Source of the DNA: Actinomycetes bacterium
GTDB lineage: Bacteria; Actinomycetota; Actinomycetes; Actinomycetales; Actinomycetaceae
DNA length: 6,140 nucleotides
NCBI GenBank assembly: GCA_023420745.1
Contig: JAEZVQ010000157.1
Location: 1-6,140 of the forward strand
Direction of reading: 5' to 3'
In this document: piece after piece, positions 1 through 6,140 of the stretch
Layout of the letters: each line of letters starts with the position of its first letter
Position numbering within the stretch: the first letter of the stretch is position 1
Translations under genes and position numbers: made by a program
Notes under the pieces: generated by a model
Told to the model about the DNA's origin: nothing
The model's input: the letters and a program-made list of their open reading frames with translations, nothing else
Database searches by the model: none

Positions 1-4
1 GCTG

Positions 5-895
5 GTGAGAAGCGTCGATGCGCGGCGTGGAGCAGGTGTGGGGCGTTCCTGGTGGAACACTGTCACCGCATCCCCTCATAGCGGTCTCATTATCGTTGGG
101 TTCAGCCCCGAGCAGCGGTCGATGATTCCCTCGAGTGTGGGTGTTGCGCTGTGCATGAGTGCGTCGAATGCGCGGAGCATGGCGCTTGGTTCGCGGGTTG
201 TCGAGGTTCTCGACGATGTCAACACGACTGCGCGAATCCGGCGATATCAGGGCGCGGCGCTCTCGACCGGAGGACACCTCGAACGCCTCTTCACACTACC
301 GGCATCCGAGCGTCTCAGCGGGGCTACCGCGGCTAACGGGCGCGACGGCCTCCCCTCACTGGGCGACATTCTCAACGCGAGCGACAAGCCCGCGTCCGCG
401 CGGATCATCCTCGTCGCACCTGATCACCATGCCTCCATTGCGGTCGCAGATCAGGGGAGCGTAGGCGAGGCGACAACGGTGGAGAATATTCGCCGCGTCA
501 TCGAACGCACGGCGCCTTCACACTCCGTCGCCATCGTCGACGTTGTGGGGATTCGCGCGATGTCCGCGCCCACAATGCCGGGCACACCAGGAGGCGCAAC
601 GATACCGACCATCAGTGCGACTGACATTGTCGTCGTCCCTGATATCGACCACTCCCGCCGCCTGACAGTCAAAGAATGGCGTTCTTTAGTATCACTGACC
701 GAGTCGATGGCGTCGCTCAATGGATTCGCTCTCGCTGTCGATGCTGCTCCTCCCCGTCGATTGGAGAGTGAGGTGGGTCGGGAGGCGATCGAGGCGCGCG
801 TCTGCGTCGGCAGCGAGTGGTACCGATGTGTCATCCCGGTGACGCCGATGTCTGAGTATCAGGGCGGTGGTGCCGGGGCTGATAATGCCGAGTAG
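5..895 (+). CDS. Hypothetical protein, possibly 5'-truncated
   Basis: I do not recognise this protein. The frame is open to the left edge of the window, so the GTG at 5 is only the first possible start seen. The true start may lie upstream, or at a later codon such as the ATG at 122. From the GTG it is 296 residues. No signal peptide or membrane segment is evident. The chain alternates short hydrophobic strands (for example around residues 28-32, 46-50, 133-137, 175-180, 207-211 and 241-245) with helical stretches (about 157-169 and 221-239), which suggests an alpha/beta fold. A Pro/Gly/Thr-rich linker occupies about residues 187-203, and the C-terminal tail (286-296) is Gly/Ala-rich and probably disordered. 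Codon use, with C or G preferred at third positions, matches the neighbouring genes, which supports real coding. It ends 214 bp before whiB1 on the same strand. No function is proposed. Confidence 0.7.
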   Translation: MRSVDARRGAGVGRSWWNTVTASPHSGLIIVGFSPEQRSMIPSSVGVALCMSASNARSMALGSRVVEVLDDVNTTARIRRYQGAALSTGGHLERLFTLPASERLSGATAANGRDGLPSLGDILNASDKPASARIILVAPDHHASIAVADQGSVGEATTVENIRRVIERTAPSHSVAIVDVVGIRAMSAPTMPGTPGGATIPTISATDIVVVPDIDHSRRLTVKEWRSLVSLTESMASLNGFALAVDAAPPRRLESEVGREAIEARVCVGSEWYRCVIPVTPMSEYQGGGAGADNAE

Positions 896-945
896 GGGGA
901 AATAATGTGACGTGGCTCCCGAGAATGAGGCGGCTCGTCGTCGAA

Positions 946-961
946 CGTGAGTATTGACACA
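946..961 (+). promoter_or_regulatory. Possible CRP/GlxR-like site upstream of whiB1
   Basis: CGTGAGTATTGACACA matches 8 of the 10 outer bases of the cyclic-AMP receptor consensus TGTGA-N6-TCACA. It overlaps a perfect TTGACA hexamer at 954-959. Mycobacterial whiB1 is known to be controlled by CRP (Rv3676), which makes the position plausible. However, no good -10 box lies 16-18 bp after this TTGACA, and the site is about 150 bp from the whiB1 start codon. A match of this quality can occur by chance. This is a weak call. Confidence 0.25.
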
Positions 962-1109
962 GAGGAATATTGGAAAAGTGCGGGAAAAACTCTTGTTTTC
1001 GCGGTGAAACCTGGCGACACTAGTGGGTACTTGACGACATCATTTCACCACCCGTTGCTGTCGAGCCTTGATCGTGCAGCAACCACATGCGAAAGAGATT
1101 GGAATCCCG

Positions 1110-1358
1110 ATGGACTGGCGCTCAAAAGCCGCATGCCTCACCGTCGACCCGGAACTGTTCTTCCCGATCGGCAACACCGGTCCGGCGATCGTGCAGACCG
1201 CCGAGGCGAAGGCTGTGTGCGCGACGTGCAGCGTGCAGCAAACGTGCCTGCAGTGGGCTCTCGATAACAACCAGGATTCCGGTGTCTGGGGCGGCATGAG
1301 CGAGGAGGAACGCCGCGCTCTCAAACGTCGTGCGGCACGCGCTCGTCGCGCATCCTGA
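1110..1358 (+). CDS. whiB1: WhiB-family iron-sulfur transcriptional regulator (WhiB1/WblE type)
   Basis: This 82-residue cytoplasmic protein is predicted to bind a [4Fe-4S] cluster through Cys9, Cys37, Cys40 and Cys46 (C-x27-C-x2-C-x5-C), the same numbering as mycobacterial WhiB1. The family signature GVWGG is at residues 58-62, followed by a basic Arg/Lys-rich C-terminal tail (about 68-80) that contacts DNA in this family. The DPELFFP stretch near residues 13-19 and the MSEEERRALKRR segment closely match WhiB1/WblE. Known WhiB1 proteins bind region 4 of the primary sigma factor and respond to nitric oxide through the cluster; both properties are inferred here by homology. I chose the ATG at 1110 because the encoded MDWR start matches WhiB1 and a GA-rich stretch (GAAAGAGA, 1091-1098) precedes it. 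A TTG at 1068 in the same frame would add 14 residues not expected for the family. The gene is followed by a convergent PLD-family gene. Confidence 0.93.
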   Translation: MDWRSKAACLTVDPELFFPIGNTGPAIVQTAEAKAVCATCSVQQTCLQWALDNNQDSGVWGGMSEEERRALKRRAARARRAS

Positions 1359-1402
1359 CGCGAACACCTGCTCGTCTCCCCGCGTGAGCGCAGACCGCGT
1401 CA
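1356..1402. terminator. Weak candidate hairpin between convergent whiB1 and cls-like gene
   Basis: TGACGCG (1356-1362, including the whiB1 stop) and CGCGTCA (1396-1402) form a perfect 7-bp inverted repeat with a 33-nt loop. It fills the 51-bp gap between two convergent stop codons, so it could help end transcription from both sides. There is no T-run on either strand and the loop is long, so it is not a classical intrinsic terminator. Confidence 0.2.
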
Positions 1403-1409
1403 CGTGGTG

Positions 1410-2678
1410 CTAGAGCAGTGGGGCGAGCGGCTTGAGGAGGTGCTCGACGGCGCGTTGGATCAGGGGGCGACGTACCCACTGATCGAGTTCGAGGCGGCGA
1501 GCCGTCGTCAAATCATTGTCGAAGATGGTGCGCATCACCTGCGCAAACTCAGTCGACATGAACTGCATATTGACCTCGAAGTTGCCAAACATTGACAGCC
1601 GGTCAATATTCGCGGTGCCCACCGTTGACCAGTGTCCGTCAACTGTCGCAGTTTTGGCGTGGATCATCGCGTGTTCGTACAGCCAGATTTCGATTCCCTC
1701 GCGCAGGAGAACCTCGAAAAAAGTCGAGGATACCCAGTCGGCCACGACGTGGTTGGAGTTTTCTGGTACGAGGATCCGTATCGTTACGCCGCGCTGCGCT
1801 GCCGCCTTCAACGCGCGGAGAATTTCTCGGTCGGGAATGAAGTATGCCGACGTCATCAGCACCGTGTCGGTGGCGCGTTCGAGGGCATCGAGATAGATCC
1901 CTCGCACTGGGTAGAGCATTCGCGACGGGTCGTTCATCGCCGCGGTGATTGACGCATTCCACTGTCGTGCACCGCGGTCGTCAAGCGCGGGCTGGTGGCG
2001 TGACTTGAAGTGGTTCCAAAAGTCGACGAAACCGTTTTCGAGTTCCCACACCGCGTCCCCGACGATGCGTACGTGGGTATCGCGCCATTCCGACGCATAG
2101 AGATAGCCAATGTTATAGCCGCCAACGAAACCGACATTTCCGTCGACAATCAGCATTTTCCTGTGGTCTCGACCGGTGCGACGCAGATCGAGGAGGAACA
2201 ACCCCATCCGAATCTCGGGAACCTTGAGGACATGGAGATTGCGGTGTCGGGGGAAGATCTTGAACCGAGGATCGACCACGATATTGGCGAACCCGTCATA
2301 GATGCAGTAGACCTGAACGCCGCGGTGAGCGGCGCGGATCAACGCCGATTTGAATCGTTGCCCGACCCGGTCTGATTTCCAGATAAACGTCTCAAAGAAT
2401 ATGTATTCGCGCGCGTTCTCGATTGCCTCGAGCATGTCGCGATAGAGGGAACGACCCTCCGTGTATGTGGTCAGTGCATTCGACCCGACAGTTACTTGCT
2501 GCGGGGGTAGCGCGGGAAAACCACCGTCACCACCGGGAGAGCGGCGTTTTCGCACCTCATCGACGATGGTGAGCCCCGCCGCCACCGACAGTTGAGTGGT
2601 GACGAAACCGATCGCCGCATACTTTGCCCACGACAGCGCTCGGCGAGGGGTGGGGAAGACACGGCGCCAACGAATCAT
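1410..2678 (-). CDS. cls: Cardiolipin synthase-like phospholipase D family protein
   Basis: This 422-residue protein has two complete HKD (HxKx4D) motifs: His172-Lys174-Asp179, followed by the GGYNIG segment at 186-191, and His340-Lys342-Asp347, followed by GTANID at 354-359. Both halves of a PLD-type active site are therefore intact. The FGNFEVN stretch at 364-370 is typical of bacterial cardiolipin synthases, which join two phosphatidylglycerol molecules to make cardiolipin and glycerol at the membrane. One hydrophobic segment (about residues 18-39), after a basic N-terminus, should anchor it with the catalytic part on one side of the membrane. At 422 residues with one anchor it is shorter than ClsA-type enzymes with two. 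Other PLD-family transferases or hydrolases cannot be excluded, since the motifs give the family rather than the substrate. The ATG at 2678 has no convincing ribosome binding site, and a -10-like box six bases upstream suggests a leaderless message. It converges with whiB1 and diverges from gatC. Confidence 0.85.
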   Translation of the reverse strand: MIRWRRVFPTPRRALSWAKYAAIGFVTTQLSVAAGLTIVDEVRKRRSPGGDGGFPALPPQQVTVGSNALTTYTEGRSLYRDMLEAIENAREYIFFETFIWKSDRVGQRFKSALIRAAHRGVQVYCIYDGFANIVVDPRFKIFPRHRNLHVLKVPEIRMGLFLLDLRRTGRDHRKMLIVDGNVGFVGGYNIGYLYASEWRDTHVRIVGDAVWELENGFVDFWNHFKSRHQPALDDRGARQWNASITAAMNDPSRMLYPVRGIYLDALERATDTVLMTSAYFIPDREILRALKAAAQRGVTIRILVPENSNHVVADWVSSTFFEVLLREGIEIWLYEHAMIHAKTATVDGHWSTVGTANIDRLSMFGNFEVNMQFMSTEFAQVMRTIFDNDLTTARRLELDQWVRRPLIQRAVEHLLKPLAPLL

Positions 2679-2684
2679 GTCACC

Positions 2685-2690
2685 ATGCTA
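2685..2690 (-). promoter_or_regulatory. Possible -10 box for leaderless transcription of the cls-like gene
   Basis: On the minus strand TAGCAT fits the actinobacterial TANNNT -10 pattern. Its last base is separated from the ATG at 2678 by six bases (GGTGAC), so transcription would begin at or next to the start codon. No good -35 hexamer is seen 17-18 bp upstream. The lack of a Shine-Dalgarno sequence for this gene is consistent with a leaderless message. Confidence 0.3.
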
Positions 2691-2711
2691 GCGCTCACGG
2701 GTGTGCACGCT

Positions 2712-2749
2712 AGTGAACTCCTAGAAGTGAACTCACTGTAAGTGAACTC
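2712..2749 (+). repeat. Three exact direct copies of AGTGAACTC in the cls-gatC divergent region
   Basis: AGTGAACTC occurs at 2712-2720, 2726-2734 and 2741-2749, with starts 14 and 15 bp apart. The middle copy is also part of the inverted repeat AGTGA-AC-TCACT (2726-2737), and TCACT-GTA-AGTGA (2733-2745) links copies two and three. Copy two falls at the expected -35 position of the gatC promoter and copy three lies between -35 and -10. The array could be an operator for an unidentified regulator, or a local tandem duplication. The binding protein is unknown. Confidence 0.75.
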
Positions 2750-2757
2750 TCTATACT
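2729..2757 (+). promoter_or_regulatory. Predicted promoter of the gatCAB operon, leaderless
   Basis: TATACT at 2752-2757 is a strong -10 box (TANNNT, five of six against TATAAT). With the usual spacing the transcript would start around 2764-2765, which is the A of the gatC ATG. No Shine-Dalgarno sequence precedes gatC, as expected for a leaderless message. The -35 region 17 bp upstream is GAACTC (2729-2734), a poor match to TTGACA and part of the second AGTGAACTC repeat. That may indicate dependence on an activator or a site open to repression. Confidence 0.55.
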
Positions 2758-2764
2758 GGGCACC

Positions 2765-3061
2765 ATGTCGACTATCTCTTCACAGGAGGTCAGGCGCGTT
2801 GCCGCCCTGGCCCGCCTCGCTCTCACCGACGACGAGGTCGAACGATTCACTTCCGAACTGGGCGTCATAGCGGAATCCGTGGCAAAGGTGTCCGAAGTTG
2901 CCACGCCCGACGTTCCCGCGACCTCGCATCCCATTCCACTGACGAACGTCATGCGTGCCGACAAGGTCGGAGCCACCCTCGACCGCGATGAGGTTCTCGC
3001 CTGCGCACCCCAAGCGCAAGACGGTCAATTTCAAGTTCCCCAAATTCTTGACGAAGAGTGA
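2765..3061 (+). CDS. gatC: Aspartyl/glutamyl-tRNA amidotransferase subunit C
   Basis: This is the 98-residue small subunit of the GatCAB complex, which wraps around the GatA-GatB interface and stabilises the complex in the cytoplasm. The length is normal for the family. Seen in the sequence are an N-terminal helix with the characteristic VRRVAALARLALT stretch (about residues 9-21), the SHPIPLTNVMRAD segment (about 54-66) and the C-terminal FQVPQIL (about 89-95). The ATG at 2765 is the only sensible start for this length, and it sits directly at the predicted transcription start with no ribosome binding site. It is the first gene of the gatCAB operon: its stop is followed after six bases by gatA, and the GAGG that serves gatA overlaps the gatC stop codon. 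Confidence 0.96.
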   Translation: MSTISSQEVRRVAALARLALTDDEVERFTSELGVIAESVAKVSEVATPDVPATSHPIPLTNVMRADKVGATLDRDEVLACAPQAQDGQFQVPQILDEE

Positions 3062-3064
3062 GGT
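3060..3064 (+). promoter_or_regulatory. Ribosome binding site of gatA overlapping the gatC stop
   Basis: GAGGT at 3060-3064 includes the last two bases of the gatC TGA and stands three bases before the gatA ATG at 3068. The tight arrangement suggests translational coupling of gatA to gatC. Confidence 0.55.
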
Positions 3065-3067
3065 TCG

Positions 3068-4573
3068 ATGAACGACTTGCTGAAGAAATCAGCCGCCGAG
3101 CTGTCTCAGCTCTTGCGGGCGGGTGAGATCACTTCAACGGAACTCACTGCCGCGTGCCTCGACCGTATTGAAGCGTGCGAATCCCGTGTCCATGCATTCC
3201 TCCTTGTCGATCGGGAGGGGGCACTCGCGACGGCTCGCGAGGTCGACGAGGCTCGCGACCGCGGTGAGGATCTTCATCCCCTTGCCGGTATCCCGATTGC
3301 CATCAAAGACAACATGGTGACGCGCGGGATGGACACGACGTGCGCGTCGAAGATCCTCGAAGGGTGGAAGCCGCCCTATGACGCGACGGTGATTCAGCGT
3401 ATCCGCGCGGCCAAGCTGCCGATTGTGGGCAAGACCAACATGGATGAATTCGCCATGGGGTCCTCAACGGAGCACTCCGCCTTTGGTCCCACCACTAACC
3501 CGTGGGATACCGGGCGAATTCCAGGCGGATCGGGCGGTGGCTCCGCGGCGGCAGTTGCGGCATTTATGGTGCCGCTCGCGCTCGGCTCCGATACCGGTGG
3601 GTCAATTCGTCAGCCCGGTGCGGTCACCGGAACCGTTGGCGTCAAACCGACCTACGGCGCGGTGTCGCGCTACGGGTTGATCGCTATGGCTTCCTCGCTT
3701 GACCAAATCGGTCCGGTGACGCGTACTGTCGAGGACGCAGCCATGCTCCACGATCTCATTGGTGGGCACGACCCTGCGGACTCAACCTCGATTCCCGACC
3801 CCGGTCCGGTTATGACCGAGGTTGTACGCGATGCTGGGGAGCGTCTCGACGGCGTGCGCATCGGCGTCGTCGATCAGCTCAGCGGTGACGGTTATGAACC
3901 CGGTGTTATCGGCGCGTTCAACGACACGGTCAAGCGGCTCGAAGATCTCGGTGCCACGGTGCATCGCGTGTCTTGCCCGAGCTTCGACTACGCACTCGCC
4001 GCGTACTACCTCATCATGCCCGCTGAAGTGTCGTCGAACCTCGCGCGTTTCGACGGCGTGCGCTATGGCCTGCGAGTTGAACCTGAGGACGGTCCCATCA
4101 CCGCTGAGCGCGTCATGGCTGCGACTCGCGGCGCCGGTTTTGGTGACGAAGTCAAACGTCGCATCATCCTCGGCACGCACGTGCTCTCAGCAGGCTATTT
4201 CGACGCCTACTATGGTTCAGCGCAGAAGGTGCGCACCCTCATCCAACGCGACTTTGACCGCGTATTTAGCGAGGTTGACGTCCTTGTGTCGCCCACCGCG
4301 CCGTCTGTCGCATTCGAGTTCGGTGCGAAGATGGACGACCCGATGGCGATGTACCTCAACGATATCGCGACGATTCCGGCTAACCTTGCCGGCGTGCCCG
4401 CGATGTCTGTTCCGTGCGGGTTGAGCGAGGGGCTGCCTGTGGGCTTCCAGGTCATCGCCCCGGCACGTCGCGACGACATGATGTATCGCGTCGCGCAGGT
4501 CGTGGAAACCAGCGGTGAGGATATTGCCGGGAAGTGCCCGGCTGGCGAATGGGAAGACGGTGGTCAGCGATGA
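3068..4573 (+). CDS. gatA: Aspartyl/glutamyl-tRNA amidotransferase subunit A (glutaminase)
   Basis: This 501-residue amidase-signature enzyme hydrolyses glutamine (or asparagine) and channels the ammonia to GatB for amidation of mischarged tRNA. The full catalytic triad is visible: Lys80 in IAIKDN, the cis-Ser Ser155 in GGSGGGS (153-159) and the nucleophile Ser179 in DTGGSIRQP (175-183). These lie one residue from the positions in the well-studied Staphylococcus aureus GatA. The [13 protein letters not shown] block (121-133) and the later VSPTAP and [13 protein letters not shown] segments are also classical for GatA rather than for other amidases. The length is slightly above the usual 480-495. 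The ATG at 3068 is supported by the GAGGT site and the six-base gap from gatC. The last four bases overlap the start of gatB (ATGA, 4570-4573), so the two are probably translationally coupled. No missing residue or frame break is seen. Confidence 0.97.
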   Translation: MNDLLKKSAAELSQLLRAGEITSTELTAACLDRIEACESRVHAFLLVDREGALATAREVDEARDRGEDLHPLAGIPIAIKDNMVTRGMDTTCASKILEGWKPPYDATVIQRIRAAKLPIVGKTNMDEFAMGSSTEHSAFGPTTNPWDTGRIPGGSGGGSAAAVAAFMVPLALGSDTGGSIRQPGAVTGTVGVKPTYGAVSRYGLIAMASSLDQIGPVTRTVEDAAMLHDLIGGHDPADSTSIPDPGPVMTEVVRDAGERLDGVRIGVVDQLSGDGYEPGVIGAFNDTVKRLEDLGATVHRVSCPSFDYALAAYYLIMPAEVSSNLARFDGVRYGLRVEPEDGPITAERVMAATRGAGFGDEVKRRIILGTHVLSAGYFDAYYGSAQKVRTLIQRDFDRVFSEVDVLVSPTAPSVAFEFGAKMDDPMAMYLNDIATIPANLAGVPAMSVPCGLSEGLPVGFQVIAPARRDDMMYRVAQVVETSGEDIAGKCPAGEWEDGGQR

Positions 4574-6063
4574 CGAAGCTGATGAACTACGACAAAGCAG
4601 TAGCCGAGTTCGACCCGGTTCTCGGGCTCGAGGTGCACGTCGAGCTGGGAACCAAGACCAAGATGTTCGACGCGGCACCCAATGCATTCGGTGGCGAGCC
4701 CAACACCTACGTCACACCGGTGTCGCTCGGTTTGCCCGGTTCGCTTCCCGTCGTCAACGAAAAGGCGGTGGAATACGCGATCAAAATCGGTCTCGCCCTC
4801 AACTGCTCGATCGCGGAATACTGCCGTTTTGCACGAAAAAACTACTTCTATCCCGATTTGACCAAGGCGTTCCAGACGTCGCAGTATGACGAGCCCATCT
4901 GCTACGACGGGTGGGTTGATGTCGAGCTCGACGACGGTGAGATTTTCCGCGTCGAGATTGAACGCGCACATATGGAAGAAGACGCCGGGAAGAATACGCA
5001 CCTCGGCGGTGCTGACGGTCGTATTCAAGGCGCCACCTCATCGCTCGTTGACTACAACCGTGCTGGCGTACCGCTTGTCGAGATCGTCACGCGACCGATC
5101 GAGGGTGCTGGGGCTCGCGCGCCCGAGGTTGCTGCGAAGTACGTTCAGACACTGCGCGACATCTTCCGCGCCCTCGGCGTGTCGGAGGCAAGGATGGAGC
5201 GCGGTAACGTACGCGCTGACGTCAACGTGTCGTTGCGTTCGAGTGCGGATGCGCCTTTTGGTACTCGCACGGAAACGAAGAACGTCAACTCTTTCCGTGC
5301 AATCGACAAGGCTGTGCGCTACGAGATTTCGCGTCAGGCTGCGATTCTTGCCGCCGGTGGTAGCGTCGTCCAAGAGACTCGGCATTTCCACGCGGAGGAC
5401 GGTTCGACGTCATCGGGACGTGAAAAATCAGATGCGGAAGACTACCGCTACTTCCCTGAGCCTGACCTCGTACCGTTGGCGCCGTCACGCGAATGGGTCG
5501 AACAGATCCGCGCCGGAATGCCGGAACTTCCTTTGGCACGTCGTCGGCGCCTGCGCGAAGAGTGGGGCTTCTCCGATATGGAGATGCGCGACGTCGTCAA
5601 TGCGGAAGCGCTTGATCTCATCGAAGATACGGTGGCGGCGGGTGCCTCGCCCGCTGGGGCTCGCAAATGGTGGATGGGAGAGTTGTCGCGAGTCGCCAAG
5701 GAACGCGAGGTTGCTCTTCCTGACCTCCCCGTTCGTGCCGATGACATTGCGGAACTCGAACGCCTCATCGCTGACGGTCGAATCAATGACAAGCTTGCGC
5801 GTCAAGCGCTGGACGGTGTGCTCGCCGGTGAAGGCAGCCCGAGTGAAGTCGTTGCCGCGCGTGGTCTCGAGGTCGTCTCTGACGACTCGGCACTGATCGC
5901 AGCCGTCGAGCAAGCAATGGCGGATAACCCTGACGTCGTGGAGAAGATTCGTGGCGGCAAGATGGCTGCTGTCGGGGCTTTGATCGGTCCGGTGATGAAG
6001 GCGACGCGCGGTCAAGCCGATGCTGGTCGCGTGCGCGAGCTGATCATGGAACGCGTGGGGTAA
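4570..6063 (+). CDS. gatB: Aspartyl/glutamyl-tRNA amidotransferase subunit B
   Basis: This 497-residue subunit binds the misacylated tRNA, activates the side-chain carboxylate with ATP and transfers ammonia from GatA to form Gln-tRNA(Gln) and/or Asn-tRNA(Asn). Seen are [11 protein letters not shown] (16-26), ARKNYFYPD (88-96), the GatB signature [13 protein letters not shown] (161-173), [11 protein letters not shown] (231-241), HFHAEDG (272-278) and [10 protein letters not shown] (291-300). A C-terminal helical YqeY-like tail ends with the conserved [15 protein letters not shown] region and ATRGQAD. The ATG at 4570 overlaps the gatA stop as ATGA and has GGTGG six bases upstream; the same frame extends upstream to a GTG at 4534, inside gatA, which I reject as a start. 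Oddity: the cysteine pairs usual in the N-terminal part (MFCGC and CPVC in many actinobacteria) are here MFDAA (32-36) and TPVS (49-52), so the zinc site appears lost. Confidence 0.97.
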   Translation: MTKLMNYDKAVAEFDPVLGLEVHVELGTKTKMFDAAPNAFGGEPNTYVTPVSLGLPGSLPVVNEKAVEYAIKIGLALNCSIAEYCRFARKNYFYPDLTKAFQTSQYDEPICYDGWVDVELDDGEIFRVEIERAHMEEDAGKNTHLGGADGRIQGATSSLVDYNRAGVPLVEIVTRPIEGAGARAPEVAAKYVQTLRDIFRALGVSEARMERGNVRADVNVSLRSSADAPFGTRTETKNVNSFRAIDKAVRYEISRQAAILAAGGSVVQETRHFHAEDGSTSSGREKSDAEDYRYFPEPDLVPLAPSREWVEQIRAGMPELPLARRRRLREEWGFSDMEMRDVVNAEALDLIEDTVAAGASPAGARKWWMGELSRVAKEREVALPDLPVRADDIAELERLIADGRINDKLARQALDGVLAGEGSPSEVVAARGLEVVSDDSALIAAVEQAMADNPDVVEKIRGGKMAAVGALIGPVMKATRGQADAGRVRELIMERVG

Positions 6064-6118
6064 AGACGTTCCTCACGTCGACCACTACACCCCTAGGCGG
6101 GAAGAGAACTCAGTCAGT

Positions 6119-6125
6119 GGAGGGG
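6119..6125 (+). promoter_or_regulatory. Strong ribosome binding site for the gene at the right edge
   Basis: GGAGGGG lies five bases before the ATG at 6131. It is the best Shine-Dalgarno match in the window and is the main reason for calling a gene start there. Confidence 0.6.
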
Positions 6126-6140
6126 CAGTCATGGTGACTG
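6126..6140 (+). promoter_or_regulatory. Small hairpin over the start codon of the last gene
   Basis: CAGTCA-TGG-TGACTG is a perfect 6-bp inverted repeat with a three-base loop, and it contains the ATG at 6131-6133. A second CAGTCA at 6111-6116, upstream of the ribosome binding site, could pair with the same TGACTG instead. It could affect initiation, but six-base stems occur by chance in a window of this size. Confidence 0.25.
6131..6140 (+). CDS. Start of a downstream gene, truncated by the window edge
   Basis: Only three codons and one further base are present (ATG GTG ACT, Met-Val-Thr), so the product cannot be identified. The call rests on the strong GGAGGGG site five bases upstream, the plus-strand orientation shared with gatCAB, and the 67-bp gap after the gatB stop. 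The gap contains no convincing terminator, so the gene may be read through from gatCAB, although a promoter of its own cannot be excluded. A short hairpin covers its start codon. Confidence 0.5.

Noticed and set aside
451..834. Minus-strand frame of 127 codons opposite the first gene
   Set aside because: It is the reverse-strand reading of a GC-rich coding region, with no ribosome site or recognisable motif.
1068..1109. In-frame TTG start giving a 14-residue N-terminal extension of WhiB1
   Set aside because: The family begins at MDWR, the extension is unlike WhiB1, and the ATG at 1110 places the four cysteines at the positions of mycobacterial WhiB1.
947..1267. A 106-codon GTG-started frame overlapping the whiB1 leader and most of whiB1
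   Set aside because: It runs out of frame through the well-supported whiB1 gene, and its second half is Arg-rich, typical of an out-of-frame reading of GC-rich coding DNA.
4534..4569. Upstream GTG start for gatB inside gatA
   Set aside because: The ATG at 4570 gives the normal length and the ATGA overlap with gatA; the 12 extra codons are simply gatA sequence read in another frame.
4886..5896. Plus-strand frame of 336 codons inside gatB
   Set aside because: It lies entirely in another frame of gatB, is rich in Arg and Ser and has no family resemblance, so it is a shadow of gatB.
6065..6079. GACGT-TCCTC-ACGTC hairpin just after gatB as a terminator
   Set aside because: The stem is only 5 bp and no T-run follows, so it is not a credible intrinsic terminator.
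1..6140. CRISPR array, insertion sequence, tRNA or rRNA gene, prophage genes
   Set aside because: I read for spaced repeats, terminal inverted repeats with transposase motifs and tRNA-like arms, and found none. The only regular repeat is the three-copy 9-mer upstream of gatC, which is too short for CRISPR.

Overview
The window comes from a high-GC Gram-positive bacterium (Actinomycetota). The best evidence is a WhiB-family protein, a family confined to actinobacteria and their phages, together with GC-rich codon use and genes that appear to start directly at the transcription start. The exact genus cannot be read from the sequence. The GatB variant and gene order would fit Actinomycetales- or Micrococcales-like lineages, but that is inference.

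Layout: (1) 1-895, plus strand, is an unrecognised alpha/beta-looking protein whose frame is open to the left edge. (2) 896-1109 is a comparatively AT-rich leader containing a possible CRP-like site and a possible tiny ORF. (3) 1110-1358, plus strand, is a WhiB1/WblE-type iron-sulfur regulator. (4) 1410-2678, minus strand, is a membrane-anchored cardiolipin synthase/phospholipase-D-type enzyme. It converges on whiB1, with 51 bp between the two stop codons. (5) 2679-2764 is a short divergent control region with three exact copies of a 9-bp repeat, a good -10 box for gatC and a possible -10 box for the synthase, each placed so that transcription would start at or next to the start codon. (6) 2765-6063, plus strand, is the gatC-gatA-gatB operon. 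(7) 6064-6140 is a short spacer with a strong ribosome binding site and the first codons of another plus-strand gene.

How the genes work together: GatC, GatA and GatB form the GatCAB amidotransferase, which converts misacylated Glu-tRNA(Gln) and/or Asp-tRNA(Asn) to Gln-tRNA(Gln)/Asn-tRNA(Asn). The genes are tightly packed, with a 6-nt gap between gatC and gatA and an ATGA overlap between gatA and gatB, consistent with stoichiometric expression from one promoter. WhiB1 and the PLD-type enzyme are housekeeping neighbours with no evident functional link to GatCAB, apart from the shared divergent region between the synthase gene and gatC.

Most of the window is ordinary core genome. I see no mobile element, CRISPR array, RNA gene or clearly new multi-gene system. 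The points most worth a second look are the triple repeat with a predicted leaderless gatC promoter, the loss of the four cysteines of the usual GatB zinc site, and a hairpin over the start codon of the last gene.
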